A stretch of 41,183 bases of DNA from assembly GCA_003818505.1 (NCBI GenBank), contig RPRI01000033.1:1-41183 (forward strand), given 5' to 3'. Below, one piece after another: positions 26,300 through 32,986 of the stretch. The notes beneath the pieces are model-generated. The model saw only the letters and a list, made by a program, of their open reading frames with translations. It was not told the DNA's origin and did no database searches. This stretch comes from Desulfobacteraceae bacterium (GTDB lineage Bacteria > Desulfobacterota > Desulfobacteria > Desulfobacterales > RPRI01). The translations under genes and the position numbers were made by a program. Numbering within the stretch: the first letter of the stretch is position 1; each line of letters begins with the position of its first letter.

Positions 26300-27687
26300 A
26301 TTTGCGAATTTGTGTGAATATAATGAAAGCGGTCAAGTTCTTTGATATCAAAAAGGCGTACGGTTTTGTTTTTTTCTACAGCTTCTTGGTATTGATAAAC
26401 CGGTTAAAAGTGGGCGTTATATGGGCATTTGATACCCAGCAATATATAGATAAGTCAGTTATAAGGCCTCCTGTTTATCCATTAGCCATCAGCTTTTTTA
26501 AAATGTTTTTTGAACCTCATGCATTCATCGCGTTGATTTTTTTCCAGTTAATATTTGTGCTCATTGCGGCTTTTTATTTGAGCAATTTATTGCGGAAGAA
26601 ATTTGAGCTTCATCCCATTACATTCACTCTATTACATCTATTTTTGTTACTTCCATTATCAGCCATTAGTGTTGCTGTGGGAATTCATGGCGAGATAGGC
26701 AATAAACTTCTGACAGAAGCCTTAAGTTATGGATTGTTTCTTCTTGCCGTATCATTTCTTGTTAAAACCTTATTTACTGATGAGCGACGAAATTTAATTA
26801 TATTTATACTATTGATTGGGATCTTGACGTTGATCAGGACACAAATGATATTTATGTACATCATTGCGATCGTGGCTATAAACATCCTTCAATTCAAAGT
26901 TGACCATATTCGATCGATAATCATTCTAATCACAACAGGAATTGCCATTTTCGTGTTTGCTGATTTAAGCGAACGATTTTACCATAAAGCGGCAAATCAT
27001 TATTTTGGCAAGGTCTCTCTTAACGCAAGCCATATCCTTGTTGGCGCTATTTATGTTACTAATGAGAAGGTTATAAATAATATTGTTAATCAACAGGATC
27101 GTGAAGTAATAAAGCGAACATATGATTATCTGGAAAACAAAAAACTTCTTGCTAAAAACAGATTCGAGATTGATAGGAGGTTGGTTGATTTATATAATGA
27201 TAACTTCGCTATAATTCTTGGTTCTGGTCTCATGGCTTCATTTCAGCATGTTTACTCTCTTCCTAAGCAGGAAGATGAAATGTTGATTCAATTCGAAAGT
27301 TTTTCCCGTAGAGTTATTAAGATTCTTATTTGTCATAATTACAAAGAATTTAGCAAGTTAATGTTATTAAAATTTCTTTATACCTTGAATTTTCGAGAAG
27401 GCTTTTTTATCGCACTCTTCTTGTTTTTACCTTTCATCAGACTGAGCCACGAATTCAAGATATTTGCTTTTTTTATTTTCTTAATGCTTGTTTCCAACCG
27501 CCTAATAATGACACCTATTATTTATATCGGTGACCGATATTTATTTTATACGGACATACTGGAATATGTGATATTTATCATCATGGCGGAAAAATATTTG
27601 AAAAGGTATGTTTTTCGAGTAGATGAATCATTTCACTCTCAAAGATGGCAGTCTCAAACGGTAAGGTCCTCAACTTGGGCGCTATAA
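26290..27687 (+). CDS. Multi-pass membrane protein, GT-C glycosyltransferase-like, 3' end run into an IS relic
   Basis: A 465-residue protein with about 10-11 membrane segments. Near the N-terminus it has an acidic residue and then IRPPVYPLAISFF, similar to the first loop of GT-C enzymes (ArnT/PMT type) that use polyprenyl-phosphate sugars. This assignment is tentative. Starts at 26290, 26296 (TTG) or 26323 are all possible; it overlaps the GT9 gene by ten bases. From base 27644 the reading frame runs antisense through a degraded IS256-family transposase, so roughly its last 14 residues (RWQSQTVRSSTWAL) are not original. The last gene of the polysaccharide cluster may thus be slightly truncated. 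Base composition is more AT-rich than in its neighbours. Confidence 0.75.
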   Translation: MLLNLRICVNIMKAVKFFDIKKAYGFVFFYSFLVLINRLKVGVIWAFDTQQYIDKSVIRPPVYPLAISFFKMFFEPHAFIALIFFQLIFVLIAAFYLSNLLRKKFELHPITFTLLHLFLLLPLSAISVAVGIHGEIGNKLLTEALSYGLFLLAVSFLVKTLFTDERRNLIIFILLIGILTLIRTQMIFMYIIAIVAINILQFKVDHIRSIIILITTGIAIFVFADLSERFYHKAANHYFGKVSLNASHILVGAIYVTNEKVINNIVNQQDREVIKRTYDYLENKKLLAKNRFEIDRRLVDLYNDNFAIILGSGLMASFQHVYSLPKQEDEMLIQFESFSRRVIKILICHNYKEFSKLMLLKFLYTLNFREGFFIALFLFLPFIRLSHEFKIFAFFIFLMLVSNRLIMTPIIYIGDRYLFYTDILEYVIFIIMAEKYLKRYVFRVDESFHSQRWQSQTVRSSTWAL

Positions 27688-28117
27688 GGCTTGGCTTACT
27701 TCCTCAGCTTTTGTGTTCAACTTTCTCGAATAATGACTGCTCTGGTATCTTTGCGGGAATCGTTGCGTTCATATCGGCCTGCATGACATAAAACGGTCCG
27801 CTTCTGAGTCTAAAAGAACATTCGGAGTCTCTTCTCCCATACTCCTTACTACTTTGTCCAGGAGACCCTTAATAACATCCAATTTTTGGCCGAGTACAAG
27901 GAAGGCGATAATTTCAACCACAGGAATACATGGAGTATTTCGAGGATAGCGCTTTGCTTCACTTCGTGCCAAAATTTGAGCCTGAGACAGTAATCGGGTA
28001 AAAGGGGGAGTTATGCAAAGGTCTCTCCAGGTGCTTGGGCAGTTGTTCCTGTTCAATCCTGATGATCTGCCCTGCTTTTTCCTCTTTTTTTGCTCTCTCA
28101 GTTCAGTTATCTTGCAT
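27644..28117 (-). pseudogene. IS256-family (Mutator) transposase relic, N-terminal part
   Basis: Reading the reverse strand from the ATG at 28117, with GGAGGG just upstream, gives MQDN, a TGA stop, TERAKKEEKAGQIIRIEQEQ and LPKHLD. The MITE at 27862-28025 interrupts here. Removing it with one 5-bp duplication continues the frame as KVVRSMGEETPNVLLDSEADRF. After single-base shifts come AGRYERNDSRKDTRA, GHYSRKLNTKAEEVS and PKLRTLPFETAI. These are the conserved N-terminal blocks of IS256-type transposases. Only about the first 100 of ~400 residues remain, and the catalytic DDE region is absent. No inverted-repeat end of the IS is recognisable. Confidence 0.85.
27862..28025 (-). mobile_element. 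MITE-like element, copy A (164 bp) with TCCAG target duplication
   Basis: The element starts GAGACCCTTA and ends GCAAAGGTCTC. It is flanked by identical 5-bp direct repeats TCCAG at 27857-27861 and 28026-28030. It is inserted in the IS256-family transposase relic and splits it between the codons for LPKHL and D. It is alignable along its length with copies B (29253-29394) and C (37359-37501), with 22 extra bases in the middle at about 27940-27962. It has no transposase gene of its own; its open frames are incidental. Confidence 0.9.
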
Positions 28118-28210
28118 TTGTAGCCCTCCTGATGGTTGAAGTTTGAGTCTTTGAACAACCCAAACCATACCAGATTGAGAGCTACTCTTTTAAAAATGTG
28201 CAAAAAATAT

Positions 28211-28375
28211 TATACGTTATCCGCCGATGACACCGGACTTGGATTTTACATATGCCACGAGATTATAGCCAAACATAAAGGGAGCATAAATCTCGAAAGC
28301 TCTGAGTCAGGCGGCGCAAAAGAGTTTCAGTATATGGATCAAATAATTGTAAAAATTTATGCCCGGAAAGTTTGA
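28211..28375 (+). pseudogene. C-terminal remnant of a sensor histidine kinase
   Basis: On the + strand the frame carries DTGLGFYICHEIIAKHKG and then SINLESSESGGA. This is the G2 box and last strands of a HATPase_c domain (usual form GTGLGL-x-I-x-x-x-I-I-x-x-H-x-G). Everything upstream (sensor, H-box, N-box) is absent, and about 90 unassigned bases separate it from the transposase relic. The ATG at 28136 that opens the frame is incidental. It ends two codons before the convergent PilZ gene. Confidence 0.75.
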
Positions 28376-28381
28376 TCAGAA

Positions 28382-28759
28382 TCATCCCGCAGGCGCGGAA
28401 AGAATATCTTTGAAATAGACACGGTCTTTATCCGAAATCTCAACAATGTAAACCCCGATTCCTACTGTTTTATTTTCACCGTCTATTCCATGCATATCCG
28501 TCCAGACGACTTTTCCTGAAACCTTTATAGAATAGTAATCGGGAGGTCTTATGTGCAATGTGCATATTTCATTTAGAAGGAGAGTTTCATCAAAGGATGT
28601 GGAAACTCCCAGCAGAAGGGATTCATCACAGGTTATGGAAACCCCCTGAGCGCTTATACTCGTAGTTTCACCCTCAACAGTTACGCTGTTCAGGATGATC
28701 GTGACGGGCCATCTGGTATCCAGCCTGTAATACTTCCGTCTGTCGGCAGGTTCGCTCAA
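28382..28759 (-). CDS. PilZ domain protein
   Basis: A 125-residue single-domain protein. PilZ domains bind cyclic di-GMP. The first motif RKYYR (RxxxR) is at about residues 8-12 in RRKYYRLDTRWPV. The second, normally D/N-x-S-x-x-G, appears as SISAQG, so the acidic/amide residue is Ser. A ~15-residue insertion relative to a minimal PilZ lies around ESLLLGVSTSFDETLLL. The start is a TTG at 28757-28759, decided by a strong AGGAGG seven to eight bases upstream. It is the only intact gene in a stretch of decayed genes, and with the HD-GYP gene it suggests c-di-GMP signalling, possibly controlling polysaccharide production. Confidence 0.87.
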   Translation of the reverse strand: MSEPADRRKYYRLDTRWPVTIILNSVTVEGETTSISAQGVSITCDESLLLGVSTSFDETLLLNEICTLHIRPPDYYSIKVSGKVVWTDMHGIDGENKTVGIGVYIVEISDKDRVYFKDILSAPAG

Positions 28760-28941
28760 TGTTAACCCTCCTGTAATAAAATAAACACTTTATTTGAAGA
28801 AGTTACAGAAGAAATAAGAATTTAAATCCTATCTATTGAAAAACCGATATAATGTCAAACAATAACCGGCTTTTACCTGAAACCGTGGGAAGCATAACAT
28901 TCGTGCCGGGTATATGCATGGCTGGTAAGTCTTCTTTCCAG

Positions 28942-28963
28942 ATCCTGCCAGGTATGGCAGGAT
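28942..28963. repeat. Perfect 9-bp hairpin upstream of the PilZ gene
   Basis: ATCCTGCCA (28942-28950), loop GGTA, TGGCAGGAT (28955-28963). It lies about 180 bases upstream of the PilZ start in a 255-base non-coding stretch. There is no T-run on either side, so it could be an operator or a short dispersed repeat rather than a terminator. Confidence 0.5.
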
Positions 28964-29014
28964 GAATTCACCGAAATCCTATCGTGTCCGTTCATTATCT
29001 TATGTAGTGAACTT

Positions 29015-29498
29015 TCAACTTGCAATTAACCTGTGTCGGAGGATTTCACGAGGAAGAATATTTTCAATCCGGATTTTTAGCTCTGGTATATTATTTTTAA
29101 CAATGTCCCAGAACATTGCGTAATCCACTCCAAAATAGTGGTGGATAAGCCGATCACGCATTCGTGTCATCAGCTTCCGTGCAATTTCCGGATTCTTCTC
29201 CTTAAATTACTCGGGAATTTTTTTTAAGATTCACCGATAATTTCCAGACTGCGAGACCTTTGAAGAACGTCCAATTTTGGCCAAGTACAAGGAAGGCGAA
29301 AATTTTAACCACAGGAATACATTTAGTATTTCGAGGATTAAAATTTGAGCCTGACACAGTAATCGGGCAAAAGAGGGCGTTATGCAAGGGTCTCACTGCG
29401 ACTGAAAGCGCGCTTCAACCTATCATCTTTCATGAAAAAACTTCGGACAATTCTTTCGAGTTATTGATGAGATAATTGATTTCATCAAGAATGCGCAT
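29015..29498 (-). pseudogene. HepT-like (DUF86, HEPN) gene relic interrupted by a MITE
   Basis: From the ATG at 29498 the reverse strand reads MRILDEINYLINNSKELS, then after a one-base shift MKDDRLKRAFSRS. MITE copy B intervenes. Removing it with one duplication gives a direct join to LEIIGES. After one more shift come KKIPE, an in-frame TAA, then FKEKNPEIARKLMTRMRD, RLIHHYFGVDYAMFWDIV and KNNIPELKIRIENIL, ending in TGA at 29015-29017. The HEPN motif R-x4-H is kept (RDRLIH). HepT proteins are the HEPN toxin half of MntA-HepT pairs. No nucleotidyltransferase (MntA) partner is present, and several lesions show the gene is dead. Confidence 0.87.
29253..29394 (-). mobile_element. MITE-like element, copy B (142 bp) with ACTGC target duplication
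   Basis: It starts GAGACCTTTGAAGAACG and ends CAAGGGTCTC. Its two ~30-base ends pair as imperfect inverted repeats (23 of 30 positions by eye). Identical 5-bp direct repeats ACTGC flank it at 29248-29252 and 29395-29399. It is inserted in the HepT-like relic, between the codons for AFSRS and LEIIGES. It has the same orientation as copy A and lacks that copy's 22-base middle insert. Confidence 0.92.
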
Positions 29499-29560
29499 GA
29501 GAAGATTAGGAAGTGATAGGGACATACTGAACCTCACTTAAAATAATCTGTTATTAATTT

Positions 29561-29614
29561 GCTCACTAACCCCGCCGCAAGCAGCGGGGTTAGTGCTCGC
29601 TGTTTCGGTTCAAG
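29561..29614 (+). repeat. Dispersed repeat with 12-bp GC-rich hairpin (copy 1)
   Basis: It contains the perfect stem CACTAACCCCGC (29564-29575) / GCGGGGTTAGTG (29584-29595) with an 8-base loop, followed by GCTCGCTGTTTCGGTTCAAG (29595-29614). The same 20 bases and the GCAAGCAGCG loop region recur in reverse orientation at 39233-39280. It lies 45 bases past the end of the molybdate transporter gene and could act as a transcription barrier or mRNA 3' stabiliser, but there is no T-run. Confidence 0.7.
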
Positions 29615-29658
29615 TACTTATTATGTTTTGCACCGATGACTTGATCAGTGCCTGGCAT

Positions 29659-30858
29659 TCAAATCTTTAACCACCCTCTCCTAAGAGATGTATCCAAAAT
29701 AACTCCAACAAGGAAGGCTGCCCCCATGTTCCACATCGCAAAGGCAGCTACTATCAGCATAACATAGAAATCGGATTTCCTGCCGCCGATATCTTTTACA
29801 ACCAGCGCCAGTTCGGAGCCGGCGAAAAACAGGATTACCCCCAGTATAGGGTCGGGGAAAATCTTAAAGATGATTGAAACGGATTCGCTGAAAAACAGGG
29901 CTATGAAAATGAGAATACCCCCCAGTATCACCAAGGCTCCACCCGTTTTGGCCCCGAAACGGACATGCCCAGCCATTCCTCCTGCGCCATGACACATGGG
30001 AATGCCGCCAAAGAGAGGAGCGATGAGGTTCATAATCCCCTGGGAAACAGCGATTTTCTTCTCACTTACCTGCCGGTCGGGAAACAGGTGATTGTTCTCG
30101 GCAACAATTGCAATTACGGCATTGCCCAGGGTTAATGGTATCTGGGGAAGTGTGAAGAGCAGGGTGCCTGCAACAATGTCATTCCACCCTATAATCGGCA
30201 GGCTGAATACAGGCAACCTGAAGCCAACATGAATCTTGGCCAATTCCGAAATCAGCTGCGGATTCATGATGACCGAGGAGACTATCCCGATGATCAGGAG
30301 CAGGAACATAGCCGGAATCCTGGGGTTCGTCAGAAGAAGATAGGTTACGACCAGGGCGATGCCGGCCAGAACAGGCGCCGCCCTCATACGGTTGATGCCG
30401 CCCACCATGAAAGAGAGCCCCAGTCCCAGCATGATGCCCCGCACAACAGGCTTGGTGGCTATCCGTGCAATCGGCCTTAAAGCGCCGGTTATGCCTGCCA
30501 GAAGCCAGAAAAGTCCGGTGGCGAGGCCTGCTCCGAAGAGAACTGCCGGGCTGATGCCCCCGGCAATAGCTGCCGCACCGATGGCTTTCATTGGCTGAAT
30601 GGGGATCGGTGTTTTGTAATAAATTCCGGCGGCCATCAAAAACAGGCCAAACATGAAGAGGAGCCCCAGCGGATCAACCTTTACTATCGTGATATAGGCC
30701 ACGACAAAGGGGATCAGTGTGCCGATATCGCCGAAAGCGCCGGCCCACTCCATCTTGTTATAGAGATTCTTTGATTGCTTTGTGTGCTCATTTTCGGTAT
30801 GCGCCGGATCACCGCTCTCAGTTTTCTTAGACAGATCGTCCGCCGTCATGGCAATCAT
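29659..30858 (-). CDS. Molybdate transporter, MOT1 family
   Basis: A 399-residue membrane protein with about 10-12 segments after a hydrophilic N-terminus. The MOT1 family signatures are clear: EWAGAFGDIGTLIPFVVAY, then TPIPIQPMKAIGAAAIA near the N-terminus, and GGIPMCHGAGGMAGHVRFG in the second half. MOT1 proteins are high-affinity molybdate importers distantly related to SulP sulfate carriers. Starts at 30858 or 30849 are both possible; AGGAAGG lies nearby. It is the last gene of a three-gene leftward operon, 135 bases after the molybdenum storage protein, which gives a coherent uptake-and-storage unit. Confidence 0.9.
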   Translation of the reverse strand: MIAMTADDLSKKTESGDPAHTENEHTKQSKNLYNKMEWAGAFGDIGTLIPFVVAYITIVKVDPLGLLFMFGLFLMAAGIYYKTPIPIQPMKAIGAAAIAGGISPAVLFGAGLATGLFWLLAGITGALRPIARIATKPVVRGIMLGLGLSFMVGGINRMRAAPVLAGIALVVTYLLLTNPRIPAMFLLLIIGIVSSVIMNPQLISELAKIHVGFRLPVFSLPIIGWNDIVAGTLLFTLPQIPLTLGNAVIAIVAENNHLFPDRQVSEKKIAVSQGIMNLIAPLFGGIPMCHGAGGMAGHVRFGAKTGGALVILGGILIFIALFFSESVSIIFKIFPDPILGVILFFAGSELALVVKDIGGRKSDFYVMLIVAAFAMWNMGAAFLVGVILDTSLRRGWLKI

Positions 30859-30993
30859 CCTTCCTGCTTTTCTTTTTACTTGCCGACAAGTTCCGGACCC
30901 GCCCGCCGTATTTCGCGCGCGCGGGAAATAAAGCCGAAACGGATTGAGAAGAACCCGGATTAAGAGAGCATATTCGGACTTTTTATGAAACCA

Positions 30994-31827
30994 TCATTTT
31001 TGTTTAAAAATAATTGTTCCAACATGCTCCCCGGCAAGAGCTTTTGTGATATTACCAGGCACCATGCCGTTGATTATCTGAACCTCTTCGATCACTTCAC
31101 TGTTCTGCATAATCTCAAGGCAGGGCCGTTCTATCACCAGGTCATCCTGGTCCCGTTCCATCAGGTCCCGTGCCCCTATTTTTGGAATAAACTCGGCATC
31201 TGGATTTTTCTTCGGATCATCGGTATAGAGGCCATTCTCATCTTTTACAAACAAGACCCGCCGCGAGCCAATGAGGTCTGCCAGAATAATCAATCCTGAA
31301 TCGGTGCGGTGAACCGGTATTCGACCTTTCGCCGGTTTGATCGCAAAGTAATCATAAGGCGGCATCCCGTGCATCACCGGAATAATCCCCTCAGCGAAAT
31401 AGGTTGGAAGCTTGACTATGTCGCTATGAGAGATTTTGATGCCGCCCCAGGGAGAAAGCAGTACGGCGATCATGAGGGCATTCTGTTCGGATACCATACT
31501 TCCGAAACGAGCGATTATGCCGGTGGGCATTCCCATTTCCAGCCCAATTGTATAGATATGGCGGCTCCGGGTTCCTCCACCGGTTACTATCAGCATTTTA
31601 TGCTTGTTGCGATTGGCAACTATTTCTTTTAAAATACCGGGAAGTACCTGTACTCCCCGGTCGCAGATTGATTGCCCGCCGATTTTAACAACTGCAACAT
31701 CGGGGTACAGCCTTTCCTGCGGAGCAATGTTCAGCTGAGCAATAAACTCTTTGCTTACAAGGCTCTCTCCCATCAAACGGCTTTTAACATGAAGCCGCTT
31801 GCCGTCTTTATCACGAACCAAAGCCAT
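30994..31827 (-). CDS. Molybdenum storage protein subunit (amino acid kinase fold)
   Basis: A 277-residue protein of the UMP-kinase-like amino acid kinase family that closely follows the layout of the Azotobacter MoSto subunits (MosA/MosB). Landmarks are VVKIGGQSICDRG (phosphate-binding strand-loop), LIVTGGGTRSRHIY, GMPPYDYFAIKPAKGRIPVHRTDSG, VLFVKDENGLYTDDPKK (nucleotide site) and the C-terminal IINGMVPGNITKALAGEHVG. MoSto stores molybdenum as polyoxomolybdate clusters inside a hexamer, filled using ATP. Azotobacter needs two subunits; only one gene is here, so a homohexamer or a partner elsewhere is implied. GGAGGA lies six bases before the ATG. The neighbouring MOT1 gene supports the function. 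Confidence 0.9.
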   Translation of the reverse strand: MALVRDKDGKRLHVKSRLMGESLVSKEFIAQLNIAPQERLYPDVAVVKIGGQSICDRGVQVLPGILKEIVANRNKHKMLIVTGGGTRSRHIYTIGLEMGMPTGIIARFGSMVSEQNALMIAVLLSPWGGIKISHSDIVKLPTYFAEGIIPVMHGMPPYDYFAIKPAKGRIPVHRTDSGLIILADLIGSRRVLFVKDENGLYTDDPKKNPDAEFIPKIGARDLMERDQDDLVIERPCLEIMQNSEVIEEVQIINGMVPGNITKALAGEHVGTIIFKQK

Positions 31828-31860
31828 GATTTATCCTCCGGAATAAGTTGTGACCTTGCC

Positions 31861-32070
31861 CTATTTCTTTTTCTTTTGATGCGTTACATCCTTTCCGAGC
31901 GGCACCAGTTCGGCGCCGACAGCTTTAGCTATCTGTTCCAATTCGGTTAAACGCAAGTGCTCGGCATATATTTTCAAATTGCAATCCGAGACGGCAACTG
32001 CGCGGTACCTAGGCTTCTTTTCCCCCTCCTTTAAAGCAGTTCGTTCTCTGTAAAATATCTTTCCGGTCAT
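31861..32070 (-). CDS. 69-residue hypothetical protein leading the molybdenum operon
   Basis: A small soluble protein with a good ribosome site (AAAGGAG, seven bases before the ATG) and a stop 33 bases before the storage-protein start. It is charged at both ends (KIFYRERTALKEGEKKPRYR and a KKKK tail). The middle reads AVAVSDCNLKIYAEHLR followed by LTELEQIAKAVGAELVPL, a plausible beta-alpha-alpha unit with a single Cys. No family is recognised. Its place as first gene of the unit suggests an accessory role in molybdenum storage or control, but this is inference. Confidence 0.8.
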   Translation of the reverse strand: MTGKIFYRERTALKEGEKKPRYRAVAVSDCNLKIYAEHLRLTELEQIAKAVGAELVPLGKDVTHQKKKK

Positions 32071-32216
32071 GGCCTTTCTCCTTTCGTTAGTTTATCTCCG
32101 TTTCTTACGTTAGAACCGATCCAAGTGTGCTTAAGTCGACAAATAAACATTCGGGTAATAAATCGGAAATGAGACAGGATCGGGTAAATGCTTAGAATTT
32201 GCTCTTTATATCAAGT

Positions 32217-32245
32217 TGTATCGCATTAATCGGTCTATATGTCAA
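32217..32245 (-). promoter_or_regulatory. Sigma70-type promoter for the molybdenum operon
   Basis: On the reverse strand TTGACA (32240-32245), a 17-base spacer and GATACA (32217-32222) face the small gene starting at 32070. The preceding CTTGCTGAAC and the AATGC before -10 match the promoter at 5132-5160. The transcript would have a leader of about 140 bases. I see no convincing ModE palindrome or molybdenum-cofactor riboswitch in that leader. Confidence 0.55.
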
Positions 32246-32320
32246 GTTCAGCAAGAAACTTTATTATCACCTTAACCGTAATATAGTATGCCGAATCCTT
32301 TTTGCCAACTCTTTAATTCT

Positions 32321-32986
32321 TTATATGTAGCGTTGGAGAAACAGGAAAGTGGCCAGGAGTAACATCCCTGCAAAAACGGCGATCCAGTCTGCCGGGCGCA
32401 TTTTGTATTCATTAAGAAATGTTCTTCCCGATCGTCCGAATCCGCGGGACTCCATTGCTTCAGCAAGCTCTTCCGCAAGCCGGATCGACTGAATGAGCAC
32501 CGGTATCAATAATACATGAATATACCTGACGGCTTTCAATCCCGGCCCGATCGGAATGCCTCTTGAGCGCTGAGCATCGATAACATTTCCTGCTTTGCGG
32601 GCCATGACCGGAACAAACTGCAAAGAGACGCTCATTACAAAAGCAACAGGATACGGAATCCCGGCCTTTACGAGCGCATTGCCCAGATCTTCGGGAGATG
32701 TTGAGATGAAAAAAGCAAAAAAAACCGAGGCGATGTTTATGAGTTTGAATCCTGCAATAAATGCTGAATTTACATCTGCAGACCACCAGACAACAGCGCT
32801 GAAAAATACAGCCATCGGAGCAACGGTTTTAAACCAGCGTAAAGACTCTTTTGTTTTGCCTGTCATAAGAATCAGGAGCAGAATGAACACCCATTCGGAA
32901 ACAAGAGGAAGAGGTTCGTACGAAAACAGGACAAGGATGCTGTAATAAAAGGAAAGGATAAGTTTCGTCCTCGGATCAAACGTCAT
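32321..32986 (-). CDS. ecfT: ECF transporter transmembrane protein EcfT
   Basis: About 221 residues from the ATG at 32986 (MTFDPRTKLILS); the longer frame to 33019 would overlap further into the ATPase gene. It has the EcfT N-terminus and, in the C-terminal half, the two coupling motifs with the X-Arg-Gly signature (AQRSRG and AMESRGFG) that contact the ATPases. Five to six membrane segments are seen. EcfT joins the ATPases to a substrate-binding S component, here ThiW encoded just upstream. Its start overlaps the end of the ATPase gene by 11 bases, showing coupled translation. It is the last gene of the thiamine-salvage unit. Confidence 0.9.
   Translation of the reverse strand: MTFDPRTKLILSFYYSILVLFSYEPLPLVSEWVFILLLILMTGKTKESLRWFKTVAPMAVFFSAVVWWSADVNSAFIAGFKLINIASVFFAFFISTSPEDLGNALVKAGIPYPVAFVMSVSLQFVPVMARKAGNVIDAQRSRGIPIGPGLKAVRYIHVLLIPVLIQSIRLAEELAEAMESRGFGRSGRTFLNEYKMRPADWIAVFAGMLLLATFLFLQRYI

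Noticed and set aside
27769-28203. 144-codon reverse frame taken as a gene
   Set aside because: It is a chance run through the transposase relic and MITE copy A; the conserved transposase blocks are in several frames with stops, so it is not a protein gene.
29015-29498. A functional MntA-HepT toxin-antitoxin pair
   Set aside because: The HepT frame has a transposon insertion, two frameshifts and a stop, and no nucleotidyltransferase gene is adjacent.
32071-32216. Possible ModE operator or molybdenum-cofactor riboswitch in the leader of the molybdenum operon
   Set aside because: No convincing ModE palindrome and no Moco RNA core blocks could be identified by eye; short AT-rich similarities are not enough.
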